Below are positions 8,891-18,840 of a DNA stretch of 64,000 bases, piece by piece; the stretch's first letter is position 1, and each line of letters begins with the position of its first letter. Source of the stretch: Polaromonas sp. (GTDB lineage Bacteria; Pseudomonadota; Gammaproteobacteria; Burkholderiales; Burkholderiaceae_C); the NCBI RefSeq assembly GCF_030689685.1, contig NZ_JAUYEY010000031.1, positions 62,001 through 126,000 of the forward strand. The letters run 5' to 3'. The translations under genes were made by a program, and so were the position numbers. Under the pieces are notes generated by a model. That model saw only the letters and a program-made list of their open reading frames with translations, did not search any database and was not told the DNA's origin.

Positions 8891-10154
8891 GTTGTGCTGC
8901 CTGCAAGCCAGAACGCACCGCGCCTTCGAGTGTCGCCGGGTAGGGGCCGTCCACATAGTCGCCGCAGGCCAGCAGCCCTGGCAGCAGTTGCGCTGCAGGT
9001 CGCAGCAAGCCGGGCAGGCAGGCGAAGGTCGCGCGTTTTTCAACAATGCTTTGCACAGCGACAGCCTGCGTCAGGCTGAGCTGCTGGCGAGCCTGCGCCA
9101 GCACGCGCTGCGTCAGCGCGGCGCTGTCGCCCTGGCTGGCACTGACCACAAAGGCCAGCAGGCCGTCGGGGCCGCCGAGCTGGCTGCGGTCAAACACAAA
9201 CTGCGCCGGCGCATCATCTTCCGGTTCGCTGGCGCGCAAGGCGAGCATGGGCTGCGCCAGACGCGTGCCGGGTGACGAGACATACACCGTGGTGATGGCT
9301 TCAAACTGCAGCGCGCTTGCCCGCGCCACCCAGACATCGCAGGGCAGGTTGCTGCTCAAGGCAAGCCGCGCCGCTTCGCCCGGCGGGCAGGCCAGGATCA
9401 CGCGCTCAAAAGTTTCGCCATCGACCTGCCAGCTCGCGCCTGCAGGTGCGAGGGCCAACACGCGTGTACCGAGGCGCACATTGGCGCCGTGCTGCGCCAG
9501 CCAGGCCAGTGCCGCGTCGGGCAATAGCGCGCTCAGGTCGGTGCGCGGCAGCAGCAGATTCGAGCCGCCGGACTGCGAAAACAGCGCATCGCGCAGCACG
9601 CGCAAAAACACCTGGCCGCTGGCGCGGTCGGCGGGGGTGTTCAACGCGGCGACACACAGCGGTTCAATCAGCGTGGCCATGACGGCGGGCGAGAGCTTGC
9701 CGCACAAATGCGCGACGGACAGATCCGGGTTGCAGCGGAAACCGCTGAGTTGCCACTGCACTGCGGCGCGCAACAATGAAAACTTGTCGCGCCAGGACCA
9801 GCCGCGCGCGCGCAGGATGCCTGCGAATGCGTCCAGCGGTGTCGGCAGCGAAGGAAAGCCCAAACCGCTGCCATCGGAAAACTGCAGCGTCAGCGGCATG
9901 CGCAGCAACAGCGTGTTGGCATCCAGGCCCAGGTCGGCCATTAACTGCAAAGTGTCGCTGTAGGCGCCGATCAGGATGTGCTGACCGTTGTCCAGTGGCA
10001 GTGCAGAGCCATCGGGCCACTGGCCATCGACGCGCCGCGCTCGGCCACCCGGAATGCGGGCTGCTTCAAACAGCGTGACCTGCTGGCCGAGTCGCGTGGC
10101 TTCGACCGCCGCAGCGCAACCAGCCCAGCCCCCGCCGATGACGGCGACCTTCAC
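8877..10154 (-). CDS. hpnE: hydroxysqualene dehydroxylase HpnE
   Basis: VAVIGGGWAGCAAAVEATRLGQQVTLFEAARIPGGRAR; follows hpnC-hpnD; likely GTG start overlapping hpnD stop (longest ATG ORF begins at 10184). Confidence 0.85.
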   Translation of the reverse strand: MKVAVIGGGWAGCAAAVEATRLGQQVTLFEAARIPGGRARRVDGQWPDGSALPLDNGQHILIGAYSDTLQLMADLGLDANTLLLRMPLTLQFSDGSGLGFPSLPTPLDAFAGILRARGWSWRDKFSLLRAAVQWQLSGFRCNPDLSVAHLCGKLSPAVMATLIEPLCVAALNTPADRASGQVFLRVLRDALFSQSGGSNLLLPRTDLSALLPDAALAWLAQHGANVRLGTRVLALAPAGASWQVDGETFERVILACPPGEAARLALSSNLPCDVWVARASALQFEAITTVYVSSPGTRLAQPMLALRASEPEDDAPAQFVFDRSQLGGPDGLLAFVVSASQGDSAALTQRVLAQARQQLSLTQAVAVQSIVEKRATFACLPGLLRPAAQLLPGLLACGDYVDGPYPATLEGAVRSGLQAAQHAIK

Positions 10155-10993
10155 ACCACTTTTCCGAAGGCTTGGGTCTTCCACGCCAGCCAGAACTTGC
10201 GCAGTGGCGTCAGACTGACGCGCTGGTGCAGCACCTGGTAGTTGTCGGCCGCGATCTCGCGCAGCAGGGTTCGGTAGATGCTGGCCATCATCAGGCCGGG
10301 TTTTTGCGCGCGACGGTCAGCCTCGGGCAGCAGCGCCAACGCCTCGTCGTACAGGGCCAGCGCGCGCCCGGTCTGAAACTTCATCAGCGCGGTGAAACGC
10401 TCCGAGTATTGGCGCTTCAAAATTTCGTGCGCCTTCACATCAAACTGCTGCAACTCATTGACCGGCAGGTAGATGCGGCCGCGCAGCGCGTCTTCGCCCA
10501 CGTCGCGGATGATGTTGGTCATCTGGAAGGCCAGACCGAGCTTGTGCGCGTAAGTTGTGGTCGCCTCGTCGGTCTGGCCGAAGATGCGCGCAGCGACTTC
10601 GCCGACGATGCCGGCCACCAGGTGGCAGTAGGTCTTGAGATTCGGGAAGTCGAGGTAGCGGTTTTGCGCCAAGTCCATCTGGCAACCCTCGATCACCGCC
10701 TGCAGATGCCGCGCTTCGATGCGGTAGGCGGGCGCCAGCGGCATCAGCGCCTTCATCACCGGGTGTGTCGGTTCGCCGGCATAGGACTTGAGAACCTCGG
10801 CATGCCACCAGGTGAGCTTGGTGTAGGCCACGCCGGGGTCGCTCACCTCATCGACCACATCGTCAATCTCGCGGCAAAACGCGTAGAAGGCGGTGATGGC
10901 CGCGCGTCGCTCCTTCGGCAAAAACAGGAAGGCGTAGTAAAAACTGCTGCCGGACGCGGCGGCTTTCTGCTGGACGTATTCCTCAGGGCTCAT
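10151..10993 (-). CDS. hpnD: presqualene diphosphate synthase HpnD
   Basis: Trans-isoprenyl synthase motifs (REIDDVVDE, GLAFQMTNIIRDVGEDALRGRIYLP). Confidence 0.9.
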   Translation of the reverse strand: MSPEEYVQQKAAASGSSFYYAFLFLPKERRAAITAFYAFCREIDDVVDEVSDPGVAYTKLTWWHAEVLKSYAGEPTHPVMKALMPLAPAYRIEARHLQAVIEGCQMDLAQNRYLDFPNLKTYCHLVAGIVGEVAARIFGQTDEATTTYAHKLGLAFQMTNIIRDVGEDALRGRIYLPVNELQQFDVKAHEILKRQYSERFTALMKFQTGRALALYDEALALLPEADRRAQKPGLMMASIYRTLLREIAADNYQVLHQRVSLTPLRKFWLAWKTQAFGKVV

Positions 10994-11042
10994 GCTTCGG
11001 ATTGTCGCAGGCCGGTACGGTCTTTTGTCAGTGTGTACTGCG

Positions 11043-11927
11043 TCACGGCCACAGAGCCTTGCCAAAAATCACCACCGCATCCCAGGCGCCTAGCTTGGGC
11101 CGTTGCACGAGGGTTCGGTGCTCCATCGCTGCCATTTTGTCGAGGATGCGCAAGCCGCCCTGGATCACGCAGCGCAGCTCCAGCGCGGCGCGCCAGCCGT
11201 CGAAACCGCCCAGCCGGCGCGCCACGGCGGCCGGAAGTTTGATGCCCTGGAGCATCCTGGCCCTTGCCGCACGGGTGCAAGTTGCTATCAATTCAGTAGT
11301 GGCGGGGTTGACGTCGCGGGCCATTAGCTGCGCCTCGTCCACGCCGTGTACCGCCCACAACTCGCGCGGGATGTAGATGCGGCCGCGCGGAATGTCCACG
11401 CTGAGGTCTTGCCAGAAGTTGATCAGTTGCAGGGCGCTGCAGATGTTGTCGCTCTGGCCCAGGGATTCGGCGTCGTGCACGCCGTACAGGTGCAGCAGCA
11501 GGCGCCCGACCGGGTCGGCCGAGCGGCGGCAGTAGTCCAGCAGCTCGGCCTCGGTGGCGTAGCGCTGCTTGACCACGTCCTGCTCAAAGGCGCTGAGCAG
11601 GTCGGCCAGCAAGCCCACCGGCAGGTCAAATTCGGCGATGACCGGTTGCAGCGCGTCAAATACAGGGGGCCAGCGCCTCGAACCGGGCCGCCCTTCTGCC
11701 GCCGCGAACAGGTCGTCGCGGCAGGCCGCCAGGTCTTGCAGGCGTTGGGCGGGTCGGGCCTCGCCTTCATCGGCGATGTCGTCGGCGGTGCGGGCAAACC
11801 AGTAGATGGCGGCGATGGCCGGCCGCAGGCGCGGCGGGCACAACACGGAGGCCACCGGGAAGTTTTCATAGTGGCTGGACGGCGGCTGCAGCGCCGGCGG
11901 CGTGCTGTGGGGGGAGCCTGAATGCAT
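11043..11927 (-). CDS. hpnC: hydroxysqualene synthase HpnC
   Basis: ENFPVASVLCPPRLRPAIAAIYWFARTADDIADEGEA; LQLINFWQDLSVDIPRGRIYIP. Confidence 0.9.
   Translation of the reverse strand: MHSGSPHSTPPALQPPSSHYENFPVASVLCPPRLRPAIAAIYWFARTADDIADEGEARPAQRLQDLAACRDDLFAAAEGRPGSRRWPPVFDALQPVIAEFDLPVGLLADLLSAFEQDVVKQRYATEAELLDYCRRSADPVGRLLLHLYGVHDAESLGQSDNICSALQLINFWQDLSVDIPRGRIYIPRELWAVHGVDEAQLMARDVNPATTELIATCTRAARARMLQGIKLPAAVARRLGGFDGWRAALELRCVIQGGLRILDKMAAMEHRTLVQRPKLGAWDAVVIFGKALWP
11251..11301 (+). repeat. dispersed palindromic repeat (family A), in-frame copy inside hpnC
   Basis: CCTGGCCCTTGCCGCACGGGTGCAAGTTGCTATCAATTCAGTAGT. Confidence 0.65.
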
Positions 11928-11971
11928 GGCCCGGATTGTCGCTTGACAGCGCTAGTGATTTACCCTAGATT

Positions 11972-11985
11972 ACTAACCGGTCAGT
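11972..11985. promoter_or_regulatory. near-palindromic operator candidate ACTAACCGGTCAGT upstream of RND genes
   Basis: 12/14 symmetric; 64 bp upstream of the MFP start; resembles TetR-family operators. Confidence 0.5.
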
Positions 11986-12049
11986 CATTAGCGCGGGATT
12001 TGTTCCTCAATCTTGCTGATCCTCCGCCACCGCTTTTTCCCACCACATC

Positions 12050-13201
12050 ATGCATAAAACAGCCTTTGTTCTCCTCAGCAGCGCCCTGATTCTGGCCGCC
12101 TGTTCCAAGCCTGCCCCGCCTGAGGAGCCGGTCCGTGCGGTCAAGGTGGTGACGGTGGGAACCGATTCTTTCACGGCCAGCTACGAGTTTGCCGGCGAGG
12201 TGAAAGCCCAGGTCGAGTCTCGGCTGGGGTTCAGGGTCGGCGGAAAAATCATCCGGCGCCAGGCCGAGCTCGGCCAGCATGTGAAAGCCGGCCAGGTGCT
12301 GGCGCAACTGGACCCGCAGGACTACAAGCTTGCCGCCGATGCCGCACGCGCCCAGGTGGCCGCCGCCAGTACTAACCGTGACCTGGCGGCTGCCGACTAC
12401 AAGCGCTACAAGGAACTCAAGGACCAGAACTTCATCAGCGGTGCCGAACTGGAGCGCCGCGAAACCACGCTCAAAGCCGCGCAGGCGCAGCTCGAGCAGG
12501 CGCAGTCGCAACTGGCAGTGCAGGGCAACCAGGCCAATTACGCGTCGCTGGTCGCCGACGTGTCGGGTGTGGTGACTGCGGTCGAGGCTGAGGCCGGCCA
12601 AGTGGTCACGGCCGGCACGCTGGTGCTGCGTATTGCCGCAGACGGCCCGCGTGATGTGGTGTTTTCGGTGCCCGAAGACAAGGTGGCCGCGATCAGGGTC
12701 GGCACGCCGGTCAAGGTGCGCGTCTGGTCGCAGGCCGGTGAACTGGCCGGCCGGGTGCGCGAGGTGTCGGCCAGCGCCGACACCGCCACCCGGACCTACC
12801 CGGTGAAAGTGGCCCTCGACACCAAAGAGCCACCCGTGCTGGGCGCCACGGTGTATGTGCAGCCGCAGGGCCTGGGCGCGACCAAGTTGCCGGTCATCAA
12901 GCTGCCGACCAGCGCCTTGCGCCAGGAAGGAAAAAACAGCGCGGTCTGGGTCCTCGACAAGGCAAGCATGACGCTCAAGTCGCAGGTCATCCAGATCGCC
13001 ACCGCCGACGGCAACGAAGCGGTGGTGGCCGCCGGCCTGCAGCCCGGCATGCTGGTGGTCAGCGCCGGGGTGCATGTGCTTTCACCCGGCCAGAAGGTCA
13101 CCATTTATCAGTCAAAAGTGGCTGTAGCCCCTGTCCCGCCTGCGCAAGCCGCTATCAATTCAATAGCGACTGCAGCCGCTGCTGCGCCTGCGGCGAAGTG
13201 A
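12050..13201 (+). CDS. RND efflux system periplasmic adaptor (membrane fusion) lipoprotein
   Basis: Lipobox (LILAACSK), VKAQVESRLGFRVGGKIIRRQAELGQHVKAGQVLAQLDPQDY. Confidence 0.9.
   Translation: MHKTAFVLLSSALILAACSKPAPPEEPVRAVKVVTVGTDSFTASYEFAGEVKAQVESRLGFRVGGKIIRRQAELGQHVKAGQVLAQLDPQDYKLAADAARAQVAAASTNRDLAAADYKRYKELKDQNFISGAELERRETTLKAAQAQLEQAQSQLAVQGNQANYASLVADVSGVVTAVEAEAGQVVTAGTLVLRIAADGPRDVVFSVPEDKVAAIRVGTPVKVRVWSQAGELAGRVREVSASADTATRTYPVKVALDTKEPPVLGATVYVQPQGLGATKLPVIKLPTSALRQEGKNSAVWVLDKASMTLKSQVIQIATADGNEAVVAAGLQPGMLVVSAGVHVLSPGQKVTIYQSKVAVAPVPPAQAAINSIATAAAAAPAAK
13113..13170 (+). repeat. dispersed palindromic repeat (family A), in-frame copy in the C-terminal tail of the MFP
   Basis: GTGGCTGTAGCCCCTGTCCCGCCTGCGCAAGCCGCTATCAATTCAATAGC. 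Confidence 0.75.
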
Positions 13202-13208
13202 GGCTGGT

Positions 13209-16200
13209 ATGAACCAGAAACAACCAAAAGACAGCTTCAACCTGTCCAAATGGGCGCTGGACCATCCGGCGCTGACGCGCTACCTGATGGTGGTGCTGAT
13301 GCTGCTGGGGTTTGCCGCCTACTTCCAGCTCGGGCAGGACGAAGACCCGCCGTTCACCTTCCGCGCCATGGTGGTGCGCACTTACTGGCCGGGCGCGACG
13401 GCGCAGCAGGTGGCCGAGCAGGTGACCGACAAGCTCGAACGCACGCTGCAGGAAGTGCCTTACGCCGACAAGATACGCAGCTACTCCAAGCCGGGTGAGT
13501 CGCAGATCATTTTCCAGATCAAGGACTCGTCGAAAGCAGACGACGTGGCCGGCGTCTGGTACGCGGTGCGCAAAAAGATCGGCGACATGCGCGGCACCTT
13601 GCCGGGCGGGGTGGTGGGGCCGTTTTTCAACGACGACTTCGGTGATGTGTATGGCGTGATCTACGCGCTGCAGGCCGACGGCTTCAGTTATGCCGAACTC
13701 AAGACCTTTGCTGACGATGTGCGCCAGCAGTTGCTGCGTGTGCCCGATGTGGCCAAGGTCGAGCAGTTTGGTGTGCAGGACGAAAAGCTGTTCATCGAAA
13801 TTTCGCAGAAACGCCTGGCCCAGCTCGGGCTGGACTTCAACCAGGTCTTGAGCCAGCTCGGCCAGCAAAACGCCGTGGAATCGGCTGGCGCCATCCAGAC
13901 CCCGCTCGATGTGGTGCAGGTGCGGGTGGCCGGGCAGTTTGAGGCGGTCGATCAACTGCGCGCCATGCCGATACGCGGCAATTCGGGCAGCCAGTTGCGC
14001 CTGGGCGACATTGCCGAGATCAAGCGTGCTTATGTCGATCCGCCGGCGGTCAAGGTGCGGCACCAGGGCAGGGAGGTGATTGCGCTGGGTGTGTCCATGG
14101 GCAAGGGCGGTGACATCATCGCGCTGGGCAAAGCGCTCAAGGCCACCACGGCCCACATCAGCACCACTTTGCCGGCAGGGATCGAGCTGGTGCAAATCCA
14201 GGACCAGCCGACTGCCGTGGCGACCTCGGTCAATGAATTTTTGCGTGTGCTGATTGAGGCCGTGGCTATTGTGCTGGCCGTCAGTTTCATCGCGCTGGGT
14301 TTTCATCGGCGGCCGGGTCAGCACCCGCTGTGGCGGCGTTATTACATCGACATGCGGCCGGGGCTGGTGGTCGGCATCACGATTCCGCTGGTGCTGGCGG
14401 TGACTTTTCTGGCCATGAGTTATTTCGGTATCGGGCTGCACAAGATTTCTCTGGGCTCGCTGATCATCGCGCTGGGCCTGCTGGTCGATGACGCCATCAT
14501 TGCGGTCGAGATGATGGTGCGCAAGATGGAAGAGGGTTACGACAAGGTGCGCGCCGCGACCTTTGCCTACGAGATCACCGCCATGCCGATGTTGACCGGC
14601 ACGCTGATCACGGCGGTGGGCTTCCTGCCGATTGGCATGGCCAAATCGACGGTGGGCGAATACACCTTCGCGATTTTTGCAGTCACGGTGATTGCGCTGG
14701 TGTTGAGCTGGATCGTGTCGGTGTATTTTGTGCCCTACCTGGGCACCTTGCTGCTCAAGGCCAAACCGCTGCCGGAAGGTGCAGATGCCGGCCACCAGGA
14801 GCATTTCGACACGCCGTTTTATCGCGGCTTTCGGCGCCTGGTGAACTGGTGCGTGGAATACCGCTGGGTCACCATCGGCGCCACGGTGCTGACCTTCGCG
14901 CTGGGCATCGTCGGCATGGGCCAGGTGCAGCAGCAGTTCTTCCCCGATTCAAGCCGGCCCGAGATCATGGTGGACATCTGGTTCCCGGAAGGCACCTCGT
15001 TCGCAGCCAATGAGTTGACGGCAAAACGTGTCGAGGCGCGTCTGCTTCAGGAGGAAGGCGTCAGATCGGTCAGCACCTGGGTGGGCTCGGGCGTGCCGCG
15101 CTTCTATTTGCCGCTGGACCAGGTTTTCCCGCAGACCAATGTGTCGCAATTTATTGTGCTGCCCAAAGACCTGAAGCTGCGCGAATCGCTGCGCATCAAG
15201 TTGCCGGCACTGCTGGCGCAGGAGTTTCCGGAGGTGCGCGGCCGCATCAAGCTGCTGCCCAACGGCCCGCCGGTGCCCTACCCGGTACAGTTCCGCGTGG
15301 TCGGCATCGACCCGCTGGTGCTGCGGGAGCGGGCTGACGAGGTCAAGGCCGCCATGCGCGAAAGCGCCAACACCCGCGGCGTCAACGACAACTGGAACGA
15401 GTCGGTCAAGGTGCTGCGCCTGGAAGTCGACCAGTCCAAGGCGCGCGCCTTGGGCGTGACCAGCCAGTCGATTGCGCAGGCGTCCAAAACCTTGCTGAGC
15501 GGCAGCACTGTGGGGCAGTTTCGCGAGGGCGACAAGCTCATCGACATCGTGCTGCGCCAGCCGATGGACGAGCGCAACGCCATCACCGACATTGCCAATG
15601 CCTACCTGCCAACGGCGTCCGGCAAGTCGATTCCGCTGACGCAGATCGCCAAGCCGGTGTTCACCTGGGAGCCGGGCGTGATGTGGCGTGAAAACCGCGA
15701 CTACGCGATAACGGTACAGAGCGACATCGTGGAAGGCCTGCAAGGCGCGACGGTGACCGCCGAATTGCTGCCAGCCCTGAAGGCAATTGAGGCCAGGTGG
15801 CAGAAAAACGGCATGGGCGGCTACCGCATTGAGGTCGCCGGCGCCGTCGAGGAGAGCAGCAAAGGCTCCAGCTCGATTGTGGCCGGCGTGCCCATCATGC
15901 TGTTTCTGACCTTCACCCTCCTGATGCTGCAATTGCACAGCTTCAGCCGCGCGATGCTGGTGTTCCTGACCGGGCCGCTGGGTATTGCCGGCGTGGCCGG
16001 CGCGTTGCTGCTGCTGGGCCGGCCGTTTGGATTTGTCGCGCTGCTGGGTGTGATCGCGCTGATGGGCATGATCCAGCGCAACTCGGTGATCCTGATTGAC
16101 CAGATCGAGCAGGACCGGGCAGCCGGCATTCCGGCCTGGGACGCGATTGTCGAGTCGGCGGTCCGGCGCCTGCGCCCCATCGTGCTGACGGCTGCGGCGG

Positions 16201-16364
16201 CCGTGCTGGCGATGATTCCGCTGTCGCGCAGCGTGTTCTGGGGGCCGATGGCCGTCGCCATCATGGGCGGGCTGATTGTGGCCACGGTGCTGACCTTGCT
16301 GGCCCTGCCTGCGATGTACGCTGCGTGGTTTCGGGTAAAAAAGGAAACACCCCTGCCAGCCTAA
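13209..16364 (+). CDS. RND efflux transporter permease (AcrB/HAE family)
   Basis: 1051-aa RND protein with duplicated TM halves; LGLLVDDAIIAVEMMVRKMEEG. Confidence 0.95.
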   Translation: MNQKQPKDSFNLSKWALDHPALTRYLMVVLMLLGFAAYFQLGQDEDPPFTFRAMVVRTYWPGATAQQVAEQVTDKLERTLQEVPYADKIRSYSKPGESQIIFQIKDSSKADDVAGVWYAVRKKIGDMRGTLPGGVVGPFFNDDFGDVYGVIYALQADGFSYAELKTFADDVRQQLLRVPDVAKVEQFGVQDEKLFIEISQKRLAQLGLDFNQVLSQLGQQNAVESAGAIQTPLDVVQVRVAGQFEAVDQLRAMPIRGNSGSQLRLGDIAEIKRAYVDPPAVKVRHQGREVIALGVSMGKGGDIIALGKALKATTAHISTTLPAGIELVQIQDQPTAVATSVNEFLRVLIEAVAIVLAVSFIALGFHRRPGQHPLWRRYYIDMRPGLVVGITIPLVLAVTFLAMSYFGIGLHKISLGSLIIALGLLVDDAIIAVEMMVRKMEEGYDKVRAATFAYEITAMPMLTGTLITAVGFLPIGMAKSTVGEYTFAIFAVTVIALVLSWIVSVYFVPYLGTLLLKAKPLPEGADAGHQEHFDTPFYRGFRRLVNWCVEYRWVTIGATVLTFALGIVGMGQVQQQFFPDSSRPEIMVDIWFPEGTSFAANELTAKRVEARLLQEEGVRSVSTWVGSGVPRFYLPLDQVFPQTNVSQFIVLPKDLKLRESLRIKLPALLAQEFPEVRGRIKLLPNGPPVPYPVQFRVVGIDPLVLRERADEVKAAMRESANTRGVNDNWNESVKVLRLEVDQSKARALGVTSQSIAQASKTLLSGSTVGQFREGDKLIDIVLRQPMDERNAITDIANAYLPTASGKSIPLTQIAKPVFTWEPGVMWRENRDYAITVQSDIVEGLQGATVTAELLPALKAIEARWQKNGMGGYRIEVAGAVEESSKGSSSIVAGVPIMLFLTFTLLMLQLHSFSRAMLVFLTGPLGIAGVAGALLLLGRPFGFVALLGVIALMGMIQRNSVILIDQIEQDRAAGIPAWDAIVESAVRRLRPIVLTAAAAVLAMIPLSRSVFWGPMAVAIMGGLIVATVLTLLALPAMYAAWFRVKKETPLPA

Positions 16365-16487
16365 ATCCAAGCGTGGGGTAATCGGCGGTCGAATCTGGCG
16401 CCGATACAGGCTAAAATAGAAAGTTAACCGATTTCAGGCGGGGGTCCAGCAGCCTAAAAGCTGAGGATTCCCGTTTTTATTTCAGGC

Positions 16488-16574
16488 GCGCGGGTGGCGA
16501 AATTGGTAGACGCACCAGGTTTAGGTCCTGACGGTAGCAATACTGTGCGGGTTCGAGTCCCGCCCCGCGCACCA
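16488..16574 (+). tRNA. tRNA-Leu (TAG)
   Basis: Acceptor GCGCGGG/CCCGCGC, anticodon loop TTTAGGT, GGTTCGAGTCC T-arm, encoded CCA. Confidence 0.95.
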
Positions 16575-16665
16575 CTATTTGAGATTTTCAGGACGATTGC
16601 CGCACAGCCTTGAAGTGCCGTGCGCCGGTCCGTCTTTTACATATTCTGGATATTAGGAGCAGACC

Positions 16666-17976
16666 ATGGCCGTGACTGTTGAAACCCTTGAAAAGCTGGA
16701 ACGCAAGATGACCTTGACCCTGCCGGTCAACACCATCCAGTCCGAAGTCGATTCCCGTCTGAAACGGCTGGCGCGCACGGTCAAGATGGACGGCTTCCGT
16801 CCCGGCAAGGTCCCCATGAATGTGGTGGCCCAGCGTTACGGCTACTCGGTGCATTACGAAGTCATGAACGACAAGGTCGGCGAGGCTTTCTCGCAGGCCG
16901 CCAACGAGGCCAAGCTGCGTGTGGCTGGCCAGCCGCGTATCAGCGAAAAGGAAGGCGCGCCCGAGGGCGAGCTGGCTTTCGACGCCATTTTTGAGGTCTA
17001 CCCCGAGGTCAAGATCGGCGACCTGGCCAACGCCGAAGTCGAAAAGCTGACGTCTGAAGTCAGCGACGAAGCCATTGACAAGACCGTGGACATTTTGCGC
17101 AAGCAGCGCCGCACCTTTGCCCAGCGCGCCATGGACGCTGCGGCCCAGGACGGTGACCGCGCGACCATCGACTTTGAAGGCAAGATCGACGGCGAAACCT
17201 TTGCCGGCGGCAAGGCTGAGGCTTTCCAGTTTCTGGTCGGCGAAGGTCAGATGCTCAAGGAATTTGAAGATGCGGTGCGCGGCATGAAAAGCGGCGAAAG
17301 CAAGACCTTCCCCCTGAGTTTCCCGGCCGACTACCACGGCAAGGACGTGGCTGGCAAACAGGCGGACTTCATGGTCACGGTCAAGAAAATCGAAGCCGCA
17401 CACCTGCCCGAAGTCAACGAAGCCCTGGCCAAGTCGCTCGGCATTCTTGACGCCAGCGTCGAGGGCTTGCGTGCCGACATCAAGAAAAACCTGGAGCGTG
17501 AAGTCAAGTTTCGCTTGCTGGCCCGCAACAAGAATGCCGTGATGGACGCACTGCTGGCCAACGCCGAACTGGATGTTCCACAAGCGATTGTCCAGGCCGA
17601 GCTGGAGCGCATGGTCGAAGGCGCCCGCGCCGACCTCAAGCAACGCGGTATCAAGGACGCCGACAAGGCGCCGATTCCCGACGACATCTTCCGCCCGCAA
17701 GCCGAAAAACGCGTGCGCCTGGGCCTGGTGGTGGCCGAATTGACCCGCGCCAACAACTTGTTCCCCACCAGTGAGCAGGTCAAGGCCCATGTGCAGGAAC
17801 TGGCTTCCAGCTACGAGAAGCCCGAAGACGTGGTGCGCTGGTATTTTGGCGACGAAAAGCGAATGGCTGAAGTCGAGTCCGTGGTGATTGAAAACAATGT
17901 CACCGACTTCGTGATGGGCAAGGCCAAGGTTGTTCAAAAAGCCGTTGCCTTCGACGAGTTGATGGCGCAGAACTGA
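16666..17976 (+). CDS. tig: trigger factor
   Basis: FRPGKVPMNVVAQRYG; upstream of clpP-clpX-lon. Confidence 0.95.
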   Translation: MAVTVETLEKLERKMTLTLPVNTIQSEVDSRLKRLARTVKMDGFRPGKVPMNVVAQRYGYSVHYEVMNDKVGEAFSQAANEAKLRVAGQPRISEKEGAPEGELAFDAIFEVYPEVKIGDLANAEVEKLTSEVSDEAIDKTVDILRKQRRTFAQRAMDAAAQDGDRATIDFEGKIDGETFAGGKAEAFQFLVGEGQMLKEFEDAVRGMKSGESKTFPLSFPADYHGKDVAGKQADFMVTVKKIEAAHLPEVNEALAKSLGILDASVEGLRADIKKNLEREVKFRLLARNKNAVMDALLANAELDVPQAIVQAELERMVEGARADLKQRGIKDADKAPIPDDIFRPQAEKRVRLGLVVAELTRANNLFPTSEQVKAHVQELASSYEKPEDVVRWYFGDEKRMAEVESVVIENNVTDFVMGKAKVVQKAVAFDELMAQN

Positions 17977-18093
17977 CCGGCTGGCGGGCGCTCCGCCCGC
18001 CACTTGGTGGCAAATATCTGATGCGGGGGCTTGCGGCTACGGCTTCAAGCCCCATTTATTTTGGGTAAAGTAGGCCCAACCTTTGGAGAACAT

Positions 18094-18714
18094 ATGAGCC
18101 CGTATAGCAGTGCACAGGAAATTCAGGGCCTCGGCATGGTGCCGATGGTGATCGAGCAGTCCGGCCGCGGTGAGCGCTCGTATGACATTTATTCGCGTCT
18201 TTTGAAAGAGCGCGTGATTTTCCTGGTCGGGCCGGTCAACGACCAGACCGCCAACCTGGTGGTGGCGCAGTTGCTCTTCCTGGAGAGCGAGAACCCCGAC
18301 AAGGACATCTCCTTCTATATCAACTCGCCGGGCGGTTCGGTGACGGCCGGCATGGCGATTTACGACACCATGCAATTCATCAAGCCCGACGTGTCCACGC
18401 TGTGCACCGGCATGGCCGCCAGCATGGGCGCTTTCCTGCTGGCCGCCGGCGCCAAGGGCAAGAGGTTTTCGCTGCCCAACTCGCGGGTGATGATTCACCA
18501 GCCCTCGGGCGGCGCCCAGGGGCAGGCCACGGACATTGAAATCCACGCCCGCGACATCCTGAAAACGCGCGAACAACTGAACCGCATCCTGGCCAACAAC
18601 ACCGGCCAGACCGTCGAAAAAATCGAGCGCGACACAGAACGTGATTACTTCATGTTTGCAGACGAGGCCAAGGCTTATGGCGTGGTGGATGAGGTGATCA
18701 GCAAGCGCCCCTGA
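18094..18714 (+). CDS. clpP: ATP-dependent Clp protease proteolytic subunit
   Basis: [58 protein letters not shown]. Confidence 0.97.
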   Translation: MSPYSSAQEIQGLGMVPMVIEQSGRGERSYDIYSRLLKERVIFLVGPVNDQTANLVVAQLLFLESENPDKDISFYINSPGGSVTAGMAIYDTMQFIKPDVSTLCTGMAASMGAFLLAAGAKGKRFSLPNSRVMIHQPSGGAQGQATDIEIHARDILKTREQLNRILANNTGQTVEKIERDTERDYFMFADEAKAYGVVDEVISKRP

Positions 18715-18751
18715 GCGCGCAGGCGCAAAAACCGGTCAGTTGCGACACGGC

Positions 18752-18786
18752 AACGGCGTTTTCTGTAACAGAGAACGCCGTTTTTA
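18752..18786 (+). terminator. intrinsic terminator between clpP and clpX
   Basis: AACGGCGTTTTC-tgtaacag-AGAACGCCGTTTTTA. Confidence 0.7.
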
Positions 18787-18840
18787 TTTGGTTATCATTG
18801 ACTCATCAACCCTTTCGGGATCCACAAAGGCACTCCACCA

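Noticed and set aside
13155-14804. 549-aa minus-strand ORF opposite the RND permease
   Set aside because: Antisense shadow of a clear RND gene; no recognisable domain.
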